A stretch of 64,000 bases of DNA from Limnohabitans sp. TEGF004 (GTDB lineage Bacteria > Pseudomonadota > Gammaproteobacteria > Burkholderiales > Burkholderiaceae_C). The stretch covers positions 2,170,001-2,234,000 of the forward strand of contig NZ_AP027056.1 of the NCBI RefSeq assembly GCF_027924965.1, in the 5' to 3' direction. The position numbers and the translations under genes were made by a program. Shown here piece by piece: positions 19,237 through 26,970 of the stretch (within the stretch, counting starts at the first letter, position 1; each line of letters starts with the position of its first letter). The notes under the pieces were generated by a model that searched no databases, was not told where the DNA came from, and was given only the letters and a program-made list of their open reading frames with translations.

Positions 19237-19878
19237 ATGAAAGCCAAATCGCTGCAAGACTTAGGCGCCATTCGCCAACAAGTGAATGACGCGGCACTGG
19301 CCGCAGCCGCTGCAGAAGAAGCACGTCGCGAAGCTGAACGTCGCGCTGAAGCGGAACGCAATTTGTTCACGCACGCTGTTGGCAAGGTCAAACCCATCGC
19401 CGCCCAAGACCGCGTGTTCATCGCGCCACCCCGCCCAGCGGCGCGCCCTCTACAACAAGAGTTGGACGACCAAGCCGCATTGAGCGAAAGCATGAGCGAC
19501 GAGTTCGATGTGAGCACCTTGCTCGATGTGGACGATCAACTCAGCTTCAGACGCCCTGGCATCGGCACCGACGTGACGCGCAAACTGCGCAAAGGCGAAT
19601 GGGCCATGCAAGGCCAGCTCGATCTGCACGGTTATCGCAGCGACGAGGCCCGCGAAGCACTGGGCCAATTTGTGCGTGACTCAAAGCGCATGGGCTGGCG
19701 ATGCGTGCGCGTGGTACACGGCAAAGGTTTGGGCTCGCCCGGCAAAGAACCGGTGCTCAAAAGCAAAGTGCAACGCTGGTTAGTGCAGAAGAATGAGGTA
19801 CTGGCCTTTGTGCAGGCCAAGCCTTCGGATGGTGGTGCGGGGGCGTTGGTGGTGTTGCTGGGGCCGAGCAACATCTAA
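19237..19878 (+). CDS. Smr-domain protein (MutS2 C-terminal-like)
   Basis: This 213-residue protein has an Ala/Glu/Arg-rich coiled-coil-like N-terminus (about 15-45) and a C-terminal Smr domain (about 125-210) with LDLHGYR (128-134) and the HGKG motif (161-164). Stand-alone Smr proteins are nucleic-acid-binding, often nickases or endoribonucleases; the E. coli homologue SmrB cleaves mRNA at collided ribosomes, but whether this protein does so is an inference. Upstream is a 180-bp divergent region from the DUF2789 gene. Confidence 0.85.
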   Translation: MKAKSLQDLGAIRQQVNDAALAAAAAEEARREAERRAEAERNLFTHAVGKVKPIAAQDRVFIAPPRPAARPLQQELDDQAALSESMSDEFDVSTLLDVDDQLSFRRPGIGTDVTRKLRKGEWAMQGQLDLHGYRSDEAREALGQFVRDSKRMGWRCVRVVHGKGLGSPGKEPVLKSKVQRWLVQKNEVLAFVQAKPSDGGAGALVVLLGPSNI

Positions 19879-19916
19879 CAGGTCGCACCGCAGACCGTGT
19901 CTGAAGTCTGCGAGGT

Positions 19917-20324
19917 TTATGCGCCGCCCTTATTACGCATCCAATCTGCAGTTTGGAAAAAACTGGCTTTCAAACGCGCGCGCAAATCTTCAGGCACACC
20001 CGTGTCGCCCATCGCTTGATCCATGCACGCCACCCATTGGTCACGCTCTTTGATGCCAATGGAGAAAGGCATGTGGCGCATGCGTAAACGGGGATGGCCG
20101 TGTTTTTCAATGTAGTAATCAGGGCCGCCCAACCAGCCGCACAAAAACATAAACAGGCGCTCACGTGCGTTGGCCAGTTCTGGGCCGTGCGCTTGACGCA
20201 GCTCCAGATAGCCCGGCTCTAAATCCATCAGGTCGTAAAAACGATCAACCAACAGTTGCACACGCGGCTCGCCGCCTATCCATTCAAACGGGGTATCAAA
20301 AGGTGGTTTTTCTTCGATTTGCAT
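19917..20324 (-). CDS. Group II truncated hemoglobin
   Basis: This 135-residue protein is a 2-over-2 globin of group II (trHbO type), a small haem protein that binds O2 or NO and is thought to serve in redox or NO protection. Aromatic residues F29-Y30 are at the B10 region, and the segment ExHGHPRLRMRHMPFSI holds the proximal histidine at H84. Trp residues in the G helix region (QWVACMDQ) are typical of group II. It is 24 bp downstream of the AlkD-like gene and probably shares its transcript. A weak hairpin at 19889-19912 separates it from the convergent Smr gene. Confidence 0.9.
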   Translation of the reverse strand: MQIEEKPPFDTPFEWIGGEPRVQLLVDRFYDLMDLEPGYLELRQAHGPELANARERLFMFLCGWLGGPDYYIEKHGHPRLRMRHMPFSIGIKERDQWVACMDQAMGDTGVPEDLRARLKASFFQTADWMRNKGGA

Positions 20325-20348
20325 AAGGCTGATTGTCGCGCCAATGAA

Positions 20349-21038
20349 TCACGGCAAGGTCAAGTGTTTGGCAGCTTCGCGCACCGTCAGGCCTGACAAG
20401 CGTTCGCGGTGTTCCAGCAAAAAGTCCGTCACTGCTTGTGGGTTCCAACACGCGTAGTCGCGCAGCGCCCAGCCGATGGCTTTGCGAATGAAAAATTCTT
20501 TCTCGTCCGCCAGTTGAGCTGCATAGCCAAACAAGCGCTTGGTGTCGGTGTCCAAGCGCCTGCCCAGCTGGTGCAGCATTGCTGAGCGGCGCACCCAATG
20601 GATGGGGTGTTTGAGCCAAACATCCATCGTGACGGCTGCACTGGGTTTTTGCTGCACGGCTACATGCATGACATCGGCAATGACGGCACTCAAGCCATCC
20701 ACGGTTTCCCACCAAGCGTCTCGCAGCAGCAATGCCTGCAATGCGGGTAGGTCGTTCACGTTTAACTGGGCGCTGTGTTGGCGCAGCAAGTCCACGGCGG
20801 TGTAGCGGTATTCACGCTCGGGCTTTTGCCACAACAGTTCGGCGGTGGCCAACAGTTCAGCTGAGCTTTGCCACTTCACTTTGCCAATTTCTTTGACCGC
20901 TGCACGGCGTACGGGCGCTGCCAATCCTAAGAACTCAAATTGGTTGAGCAAATAGGCTTTCATGCCTTGGGCCTTGGCTTCATCGGCCAAGGGCATCAAA
21001 GCGTGTTCAACGGTATGGACAAACTGCTTAGGCGTCAT
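20349..21038 (-). CDS. AlkD-like DNA alkylation repair protein
   Basis: This 229-residue all-helical protein matches the AlkC/AlkD HEAT-repeat DNA glycosylases that excise bulky or positively charged alkylated bases. Conserved features are the DAWWETVDGLS segment near residue 107 and FFIRKAIGWALRDY near residue 180, which holds the catalytic-site Trp, Arg and Asp in the family. It is 25 bp after the FtsX-like gene (21064 start side) on the same strand, but on the downstream side of it. Function is inferred from family only. Confidence 0.85.
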   Translation of the reverse strand: MTPKQFVHTVEHALMPLADEAKAQGMKAYLLNQFEFLGLAAPVRRAAVKEIGKVKWQSSAELLATAELLWQKPEREYRYTAVDLLRQHSAQLNVNDLPALQALLLRDAWWETVDGLSAVIADVMHVAVQQKPSAAVTMDVWLKHPIHWVRRSAMLHQLGRRLDTDTKRLFGYAAQLADEKEFFIRKAIGWALRDYACWNPQAVTDFLLEHRERLSGLTVREAAKHLTLP

Positions 21039-21063
21039 CTTGCTCTACAAGCTACCGCACGTT

Positions 21064-23637
21064 TCAAGATGCTTGGCGCAAGGTTTGCACCACAGGGCGG
21101 CGCAGCACATCGCGCAAGCCCCACCAGCCTGCCACCAGCGCGAGCAACGCACCCACCACTGCGCCCAACAAAGGCACCCACGGGCTGGCCGTCCATTCAA
21201 ACTCAAACGCAAATCGGGCCAAGCCCCAGCCCATCAGCATGGCCACGCTGGTGGCCAGCATTCCGGCCAATGCGCCAATGCCTGCCAACTCGGCACGCTG
21301 CACATTGGCCAGCAGTCGGTTGGATGCACCTAGCGCACGCAGCACTGCATATTCACGCGTACGCTCTTCACGCGTGGCAGTCACTGCCGCAAACAACACG
21401 ACCAAGCCAGCGGCCAAAGTGAACAAGAACAAAAACTCCACCGCACTCACCACTTGGCCCAGCACGCTTTGCACTTGGTTCAAAGTCGCGCCCATGTCCA
21501 CATTGGTGACGTTGGGGAAACGGTTGATGAGTTGGTTGTCAAACGTGGGCGCGGGCTTGTCAGTGGCCACTGCACGCTGAGGCGCACGGAAGGCGGCGAT
21601 GTAGGTGGTGGGCACATCAAAGCCCGCATCGGTGGTCATGCGACTGACGGGGTACATCACAAAGAAGTTGGCACGCATGGAGGCCCAGTCCACACGCCGC
21701 ACCGAGGTGATGCGCGCTTCGTGCAGCACGCCCGCCATGTCAAAGCGCAGGGTGTCACCCAGTTTGAGCTTCAGGGTTTTGGCAATGCCTTCTTCAATGC
21801 TCAAGGCATTGGCTTCTTCGGCTTTCCAAGTGCCCACCACCACGGTGTTGTGTTCGGGCTCTGTGGCGTTGAATGACACATTGAACTCGCGGTCTACCAA
21901 ACGCTGGGCGCGTTCTTCGGTGTAGCTGTCTGGCGTGACGGTGTTGCCATTCACCGCCACCAAACGTGCGCGAATCATGGGGTACCAGTCGAGCTTGTTC
22001 ACGCCGGCTTCGCGCAGTGTTTGTAAAAACGGCTCCGCTTGGCTGGGCTGGATGTTGATAACAAAACGATTCGGCGCGTCCACTGGCGTGGCATTGCGCC
22101 AGCTGCTGATGAGGTCGGTGCGCAGCAGCACCAACAAAGCCAAAGCCAATAAGCCCACAGCCAACGCACTGACCTGCACCATGGCATACACAGGGCGTGC
22201 GCTGATCTGCCGCGTGGCCAACATCAACCACGGCGGCGCACTGCCCTCCACCACGGTGCGGCGAAGCACGTACACCGCCAACCATGCCATGCCAGCAAAC
22301 AACAGCACCGCACCCGCAAAGCCGCCCACCACCATGAGGCCGAGTTTCAAATCACGGCTCACCGCAATCAGCAGCACCGCGAAACCTGTCAGTCCTAAGG
22401 CCCACACACTGAGTGTGGTGGCTTTGAGTTCACCCACATCGCGACGCATCACGCGCAGCGCAGGCACGCTGGCCAACTGCAACACGGGAGGCAATCCGAA
22501 AGCGAGCAGCAGGGTCAGGCCTGTACCCAGGCCATAGACCACAGGCCACACGCTAGGCGCAGGCAAAGCGGTTTCCACCAATCCTTTGAGCAAGGCCACG
22601 AACACCAAATGCACGGCATAGCCCAAAGCCAAACCCAACACACTGGCAAAGCTGCCGACCCACACAAACTCGGCGGTATACGACAAGGCAATGTGTCGTT
22701 GGCTCAAGCCCAACACGCGCAACATGGCGCAGTCATCCAAATGGCGGGCGGCAAAGGCGCGAGCTGCCAAGGCCACAGCCACAGCACTGAGCAGTGCAGC
22801 TAGCAAGGCCACTAAGTTCAAGAACTTGCCCGCACGGTCCAAGGTTTGGCGCATCTCTGGGCGGCCTGCTTCGAGCGACTCCACACGCACGCCGCGCACC
22901 TCTGGCTTTTTGCTCTCGGCTTCGGCCCATGCCAAAAAGTTTTTGGTGGCGTTGTCAGCACCAACCACTGCATAACGCCACGTCACACGGCTGGCGGGTT
23001 GAACCAATGCAGTGGCTTCGAGGTCTGCCGTGTTCATCAACACGCGCGGCGCAAAGTTCATGAAGCCTGCGCCACGGTCAGGCTCGTGCACCAACACGCG
23101 GCTGATGCGCAAGCGGCTGTTGCCCAGCGACACGCTGTCGCCCACATCGAGGCCTAGGGCTTCTAAGCCTGCGGCCTCCACCCACACCTCGCCGCTGGCG
23201 GGAATCTCTTTGGTTTTTTCTGCTGCGTCAGCCTGCGCCAAGCTGCTGGCAACTTTGAGTTCACCGCGCAAGGGGTAGCCCGCCTCGGCCGCTTTGAGCG
23301 CCACCAAACGGCTGTTGCTCTCTGCGCCGCTTTGCGATTGGCCACGCGCCATGGTGGGGAAGCTCAAGGTTGTCACACCCTGCAAGCCATCTGCTTTGGC
23401 GCGCTGCACGATGTGTGCGGGTGTGGCTAAGTCGCTCACCACCACCACATCGCCGCCTAAGAGTTGGCGTGCATCGCGTTGCAATCCACCGTTCAAACGG
23501 TCGGCCAAAAAGCTGACCGAGCTGAGTGCCGCCACCCCCAACGCCACAGCCACCACCAGCAAGCGCAGCTCACCTGCGCGGGCATCGCGCCAGAGTGTGC
23601 GCCAGGCTTGCGTCCACCAGGTCACGCCAGCGCTCAT
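21064..23637 (-). CDS. FtsX-like ABC transporter permease (YbbP type)
   Basis: This 857-residue membrane protein has about ten membrane segments and two FtsX-type permease domains (about 270-390 and 730-850), with a large periplasmic region between. The arrangement fits E. coli YbbP, which with the ATPase YbbA forms an ABC system possibly for lipids or thioesterase-linked substrates. No ATPase gene lies beside it here, so it is an orphan within this window. The start overlaps the fdhD stop by 4 bases, so it is translated from the fdhD transcript. Confidence 0.85.
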   Translation of the reverse strand: MSAGVTWWTQAWRTLWRDARAGELRLLVVAVALGVAALSSVSFLADRLNGGLQRDARQLLGGDVVVVSDLATPAHIVQRAKADGLQGVTTLSFPTMARGQSQSGAESNSRLVALKAAEAGYPLRGELKVASSLAQADAAEKTKEIPASGEVWVEAAGLEALGLDVGDSVSLGNSRLRISRVLVHEPDRGAGFMNFAPRVLMNTADLEATALVQPASRVTWRYAVVGADNATKNFLAWAEAESKKPEVRGVRVESLEAGRPEMRQTLDRAGKFLNLVALLAALLSAVAVALAARAFAARHLDDCAMLRVLGLSQRHIALSYTAEFVWVGSFASVLGLALGYAVHLVFVALLKGLVETALPAPSVWPVVYGLGTGLTLLLAFGLPPVLQLASVPALRVMRRDVGELKATTLSVWALGLTGFAVLLIAVSRDLKLGLMVVGGFAGAVLLFAGMAWLAVYVLRRTVVEGSAPPWLMLATRQISARPVYAMVQVSALAVGLLALALLVLLRTDLISSWRNATPVDAPNRFVINIQPSQAEPFLQTLREAGVNKLDWYPMIRARLVAVNGNTVTPDSYTEERAQRLVDREFNVSFNATEPEHNTVVVGTWKAEEANALSIEEGIAKTLKLKLGDTLRFDMAGVLHEARITSVRRVDWASMRANFFVMYPVSRMTTDAGFDVPTTYIAAFRAPQRAVATDKPAPTFDNQLINRFPNVTNVDMGATLNQVQSVLGQVVSAVEFLFLFTLAAGLVVLFAAVTATREERTREYAVLRALGASNRLLANVQRAELAGIGALAGMLATSVAMLMGWGLARFAFEFEWTASPWVPLLGAVVGALLALVAGWWGLRDVLRRPVVQTLRQAS

Positions 23638-24521
23638 ACGCCCGCCACCTTTTGCACACCACCTGCTGCAAGCGTCGGATCCAACTGCATACGCTCAGGC
23701 GATGTGTAGCAAAGAAAATGTTTGTTGGTCGCGCGACCAATCGTGCACAGCTTCAAGCGTGTGGCCACGTCATAGCCCATTTGCGTGATGCCGCTGCGCG
23801 ACACCACCACAGCCACACCCATTTGCGCAGACTTCATCACCATCTCGCTGGTCAAGCGGCCGGTGGTGTAAAAAATTGAATCAACATTCGCAGTCACGTT
23901 ATTCATCCACATCCATCCAGCAATGGTGTCTATGGCGTTGTGACGGCCCACATCTTCTACAAAAATTTGCATCTGCTCCCCACTGAACAAAGCACAGCCA
24001 TGCACCGAGCCTGCAGACTTGTAGGTGGTTTCTTGCAGACGAATCGCGTTAAGCACACCATACAAACGCGCTTGGCTGAGACGCGCATCGGGCAACGCCA
24101 AGCCATCTATCTCACCCATCAAATCACCAAACACACTGCCCTGCCCGCAGCCGGTGGTGACCACACGCTTTTCGGTGCGCGCTGCAATGTCGGCAATGCC
24201 GTGTCGAGTTTTGACGGCAGCCACGCCTGCACCGTCTTCGCCTGCCTCCCAATCGACCGTGATGGATTCGACATCGCTCACATCTGCAACCAAACGTTGA
24301 TTGCGCAAATAACCTAGCACCAACAACTCGGGATGCGCGCCCAAGGTCATCAGCGTGACGATTTCGCGTTTGTCCACATAGAGTGTCAACGCGCGCTCAG
24401 CAGGGATGGACACCTGTTCGTGCACGCCGTGCTCGTTGATCACGTCGATATGGCGGGTCAATTCGGCTTGGGCTTGGGTGAGGTAAGGCAGCACGGTAGA
24501 AGTAGGAGATGCGATAGACAT
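23634..24521 (-). CDS. fdhD: Formate dehydrogenase sulfur-transfer protein FdhD
   Basis: FdhD (295 residues) transfers sulfur from a cysteine desulfurase to the molybdenum cofactor of formate dehydrogenase. The conserved core is present: the TTGCG motif around C125, then FVEDVGRHNAIDTIAG and YTTGRLTSEMVMK. In E. coli the sulfur is carried by a C-x-x-C pair (C121, C124, from memory); here the second position is Gly (C125-G-Q-G128), leaving one cysteine in the motif. A terminator separates it from the fdh structural genes, so it likely has its own promoter or read-through. Its stop overlaps the permease start. Confidence 0.9.
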   Translation of the reverse strand: MSIASPTSTVLPYLTQAQAELTRHIDVINEHGVHEQVSIPAERALTLYVDKREIVTLMTLGAHPELLVLGYLRNQRLVADVSDVESITVDWEAGEDGAGVAAVKTRHGIADIAARTEKRVVTTGCGQGSVFGDLMGEIDGLALPDARLSQARLYGVLNAIRLQETTYKSAGSVHGCALFSGEQMQIFVEDVGRHNAIDTIAGWMWMNNVTANVDSIFYTTGRLTSEMVMKSAQMGVAVVVSRSGITQMGYDVATRLKLCTIGRATNKHFLCYTSPERMQLDPTLAAGGVQKVAGV

Positions 24522-24540
24522 AAGCTGACAAGGCTACAAC

Positions 24541-24570
24541 AAAAAGGGCCGCCACCTTTCGGTGCGGCCC
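24541..24570 (-). terminator. Intrinsic terminator after fdh structural operon
   Basis: A 10-bp stem with one bulged base (arms 24546-24556 and 24561-24570, loop tttc) is followed on the minus strand by a T5 run at 24545-24541. It follows the 113-residue gene at 24594 and precedes fdhD. Confidence 0.8.
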
Positions 24571-24593
24571 AATGAACAGCGAGGCTGTATGGA

Positions 24594-24935
24594 TTACTTC
24601 TTTGCCGGTGCGGCTGGTGCAGCGGCCACAGCAGGCGCTGAAGCGGCAGCCACAGGCGCAGCCGCTTCTGGCGGTGTGTAAACAAACTTGCCTGGGTCAG
24701 CGCAAGGTGCTGTGGCGACAGGCTTGCCTGCTTGGGCTTTGTTGGTCTTTTGCACGTGCGCCGCCACTTTGTCTTGTGACTTGCACAACAAGTAGGCTTC
24801 AGCCTTGGCAGTGTGAGCCGTTTTAGCCTTGGCTTCATCCGCCTTAGCTTTGGCTTCGTCGTTCAGTGGTGGCAATTTGGCAAATGCCGTGGCGCTGACA
24901 GCGGCCAAGATCAATGCAAAGAGTGCTTTGTTCAT
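24594..24935 (-). CDS. Ala-rich exported protein of the fdh locus, unknown function
   Basis: This 113-residue protein has a signal peptide ending in AFA near residue 19, then an Ala/Lys helix (about 25-45), two cysteines (LLCKSQ and TAPCAD) that could form a disulfide, and an Ala/Pro-rich C-terminal third ending in Lys. It is the last gene before the terminator in the formate dehydrogenase operon, 22 bp after the gamma subunit. The ATG at 24935 has a good ribosome site (aggagaa). I recognise no family; a structural or periplasmic role is only a guess. Confidence 0.72.
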   Translation of the reverse strand: MNKALFALILAAVSATAFAKLPPLNDEAKAKADEAKAKTAHTAKAEAYLLCKSQDKVAAHVQKTNKAQAGKPVATAPCADPGKFVYTPPEAAAPVAAASAPAVAAAPAAPAKK

Positions 24936-24957
24936 AGTTGTTCTCCTGATCAGCGCA

Positions 24958-26097
24958 TCAAACGCGCGCTGTGGTTCCCGATTTTTCGTCGGTGCGATGA
25001 GCTGGAATTTTGCCAGCCTTGATGTCGTTGTGCCAGAGTTCGTGATGCTCTTTGGCCCAGGTCTCATCCACATAGCCAGTTTTCATGGCTTTGAATGCAC
25101 CTTCCATACCGACCGTGCCCATGTAGATATGGCCAATGAACATGGTCATCATCAGCACAGTGGCCACAGCGTGAACCATGTGTGCAATTTGCATCATGCC
25201 GCGCTCGTAGCCCAAGAAAGGGATGACCTTATCCAGCACCAAGCCAGAAGCCACCACGATCAAGCCGAGGCCAAACACGCCAGCCCAGAACACCACTTTC
25301 TCGCCCGCATTGAAGCGGTGCGAAGGTACTTCTTCACTGCCGAACAAGCCGCCGGCTTTGATGATCCAAGCCCAGTCTTCTTTGCTAGGCCAGTTGTCTT
25401 TCAAGAAAGTGAAAAACACCACCGTCAAAGACACAGCAAACAGCGGGCCTGCAAAGTTGTGCGCGTTTTTCAGCAAGTAGGTGATGAAACCAAACAAGGT
25501 GTCACCAATGATTGGCTGAATAAAGAACTTGCCAAACGCCATGAAGATGCCAGACACCGCCAACACCACAAAGGCAATCGCGTTAGCCCAGTGGGCTGAA
25601 CGCTCAAACGGTGTGAAGCGCTCAATCTCCACGCCCGTTGGCTTGCCATGCAACATGATCATGCCTTTGCGCCAGTAGAACAAAGCCACGGCACCCAACA
25701 CGATCAGCAGCAAAGAGCCGCCGTAGGGAATGATCCAGTTGTTGCGCACCTGACGCCATGCTTCACCTGCTGTGGTGAGGCGTGAGCCTGGGTACTGAGC
25801 AAAAGGTTGAATCAACACACCCGCTTCAGGAGCGTCAGCCTTAGGCAGGCTGCTGTAGCCCTGCGCGCCTGCACCCACACCGCGCCACATGGGCGCGTTG
25901 TTGCCAGGCTGGACCGTGCCACGCTCGGCATTGGTTTGCTCGGCATAGCCGGGCGCATCGCTGGCGTCAGGTTTGACGTCTTGAATGTTGACGCTTTTGA
26001 CAGCCGGAGCTGCCGCAGGCGCTTTGTCTTGTGCGGCAGCTGACAGTGCGAACACCGTCAAAGCTGCACACAACACCGATTGAAAAGAGCGGTACAT
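24958..26097 (-). CDS. fdoI: Formate dehydrogenase gamma subunit (cytochrome b556)
   Basis: This 379-residue protein is the membrane cytochrome b subunit that passes electrons from the periplasmic dehydrogenase to quinone. A signal peptide (1-22) and a roughly 90-residue periplasmic N-terminal extension precede the cytochrome b region, with four to five membrane segments (about 110-320). Haem-ligand histidines are in RSAHWANA, HNFAGPLF and IAHMVHAV, and the C-terminal part ends in HHELWHNDI. The N-terminal extension is longer than in E. coli FdnI (about 217 residues). It lies 15 bp after the lipoprotein gene. Confidence 0.9.
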   Translation of the reverse strand: MYRSFQSVLCAALTVFALSAAAQDKAPAAAPAVKSVNIQDVKPDASDAPGYAEQTNAERGTVQPGNNAPMWRGVGAGAQGYSSLPKADAPEAGVLIQPFAQYPGSRLTTAGEAWRQVRNNWIIPYGGSLLLIVLGAVALFYWRKGMIMLHGKPTGVEIERFTPFERSAHWANAIAFVVLAVSGIFMAFGKFFIQPIIGDTLFGFITYLLKNAHNFAGPLFAVSLTVVFFTFLKDNWPSKEDWAWIIKAGGLFGSEEVPSHRFNAGEKVVFWAGVFGLGLIVVASGLVLDKVIPFLGYERGMMQIAHMVHAVATVLMMTMFIGHIYMGTVGMEGAFKAMKTGYVDETWAKEHHELWHNDIKAGKIPAHRTDEKSGTTARV

Positions 26098-26112
26098 GAT
26101 GTGCCCCTTGGT

Positions 26113-26334
26113 TTACGGTGCGCGACTGTTGTCGTTTTGGCCGTATTGACCGCGAGCACGCAGGTGTTGCTCCCAGCTGTTTTTGTCACCGGCTGTCCAG
26201 CCGGGGGCGACAAAACTATTAGCTGCACCGCTGTAAGCAGTGGCGTCGTTTTTGGTGCCGAGGGTTTGAGCCTTCTCGCCGCAAGCGGTGAGAGCGGCCA
26301 CGCTCAACACAATGAGTGACATGCGCTTCATCAT
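26113..26334 (-). CDS. Small lipoprotein of the fdh operon
   Basis: This 73-residue protein has a lipoprotein signal with lipobox LTAC (Cys at residue 18) and a short hydrophilic mature part containing PGWTAGDKNSWEQHLRARGQYGQND. Its ATG overlaps the beta-subunit stop by 4 bases, so it is translationally coupled between the beta and gamma subunits. Its place in the operon suggests it belongs with the formate dehydrogenase complex, but no known domain is recognised. Confidence 0.75.
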   Translation of the reverse strand: MMKRMSLIVLSVAALTACGEKAQTLGTKNDATAYSGAANSFVAPGWTAGDKNSWEQHLRARGQYGQNDNSRAP

Positions 26335-26960
26335 TTCTTCACTCCTTCAACCTTAGCAGGTGCTTGACCGGCTTGCTTAGAGCCATAAGCCGTGCCCCAG
26401 CCCCACACTTCAGCACCCTTGTTGCGCTTCACGACGCGGTTGCGGAAGATGTCGGCCACCATGTCGCCGTCACCGGCGAGCAAGGCTTTGGTCGAGCACA
26501 TTTCGGCACAAGCAGGCAACTTGCCTTCGGCCAAACGGTTGCGACCGTATTTTTCAAACTCGGCTTGGCTGCCGTTGGTTTCTGGGCCACCGGCGCAGAA
26601 AGTGCACTTGTCCATCTTGCCGCGCACACCGAATGTGCCTTGGCTTGGGAACTGAGGTGCACCAAATGGGCAAGCGTAGGAGCAGTAGCCGCAGCCAATG
26701 CAAATGTCTTTGTCGTGCAAGACCACACCTTCGTCGGTCTTGTAGAAACAGTTCACAGGGCAAACTGCCATGCAAGGTGCATCTGAACAATGCATACATG
26801 CGACTGAGATGGATTTCTCACCGGGTACGCCGTCGTTCAAAGTGACCACACGGCGGCGGTTCACACCCCATGGGACTTCGTGTTCATTTTTACAAGCGGT
26901 GACGCAACCGTTGCACTCGATGCAACGCTCAGCGTCACAGATAAATTTCATGCGTGCCAT
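26331..26960 (-). CDS. fdoH: Formate dehydrogenase beta subunit (4Fe-4S)
   Basis: This 209-residue iron-sulfur subunit relays electrons from the alpha to the gamma subunit. Four cysteine clusters are visible: CIECNGCVTACKNEH, CMHCSDAPCMAVCPVNC, CIGCGYCSYACPFGAPQ and CTFC...CAEMC, typical of four [4Fe-4S] centres. No C-terminal membrane anchor is seen, unlike E. coli FdnH. It is 10 bp after the alpha subunit and coupled to the lipoprotein gene. Confidence 0.93.
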   Translation of the reverse strand: MARMKFICDAERCIECNGCVTACKNEHEVPWGVNRRRVVTLNDGVPGEKSISVACMHCSDAPCMAVCPVNCFYKTDEGVVLHDKDICIGCGYCSYACPFGAPQFPSQGTFGVRGKMDKCTFCAGGPETNGSQAEFEKYGRNRLAEGKLPACAEMCSTKALLAGDGDMVADIFRNRVVKRNKGAEVWGWGTAYGSKQAGQAPAKVEGVKK

Positions 26961-26970
26961 TTAATTCTCC

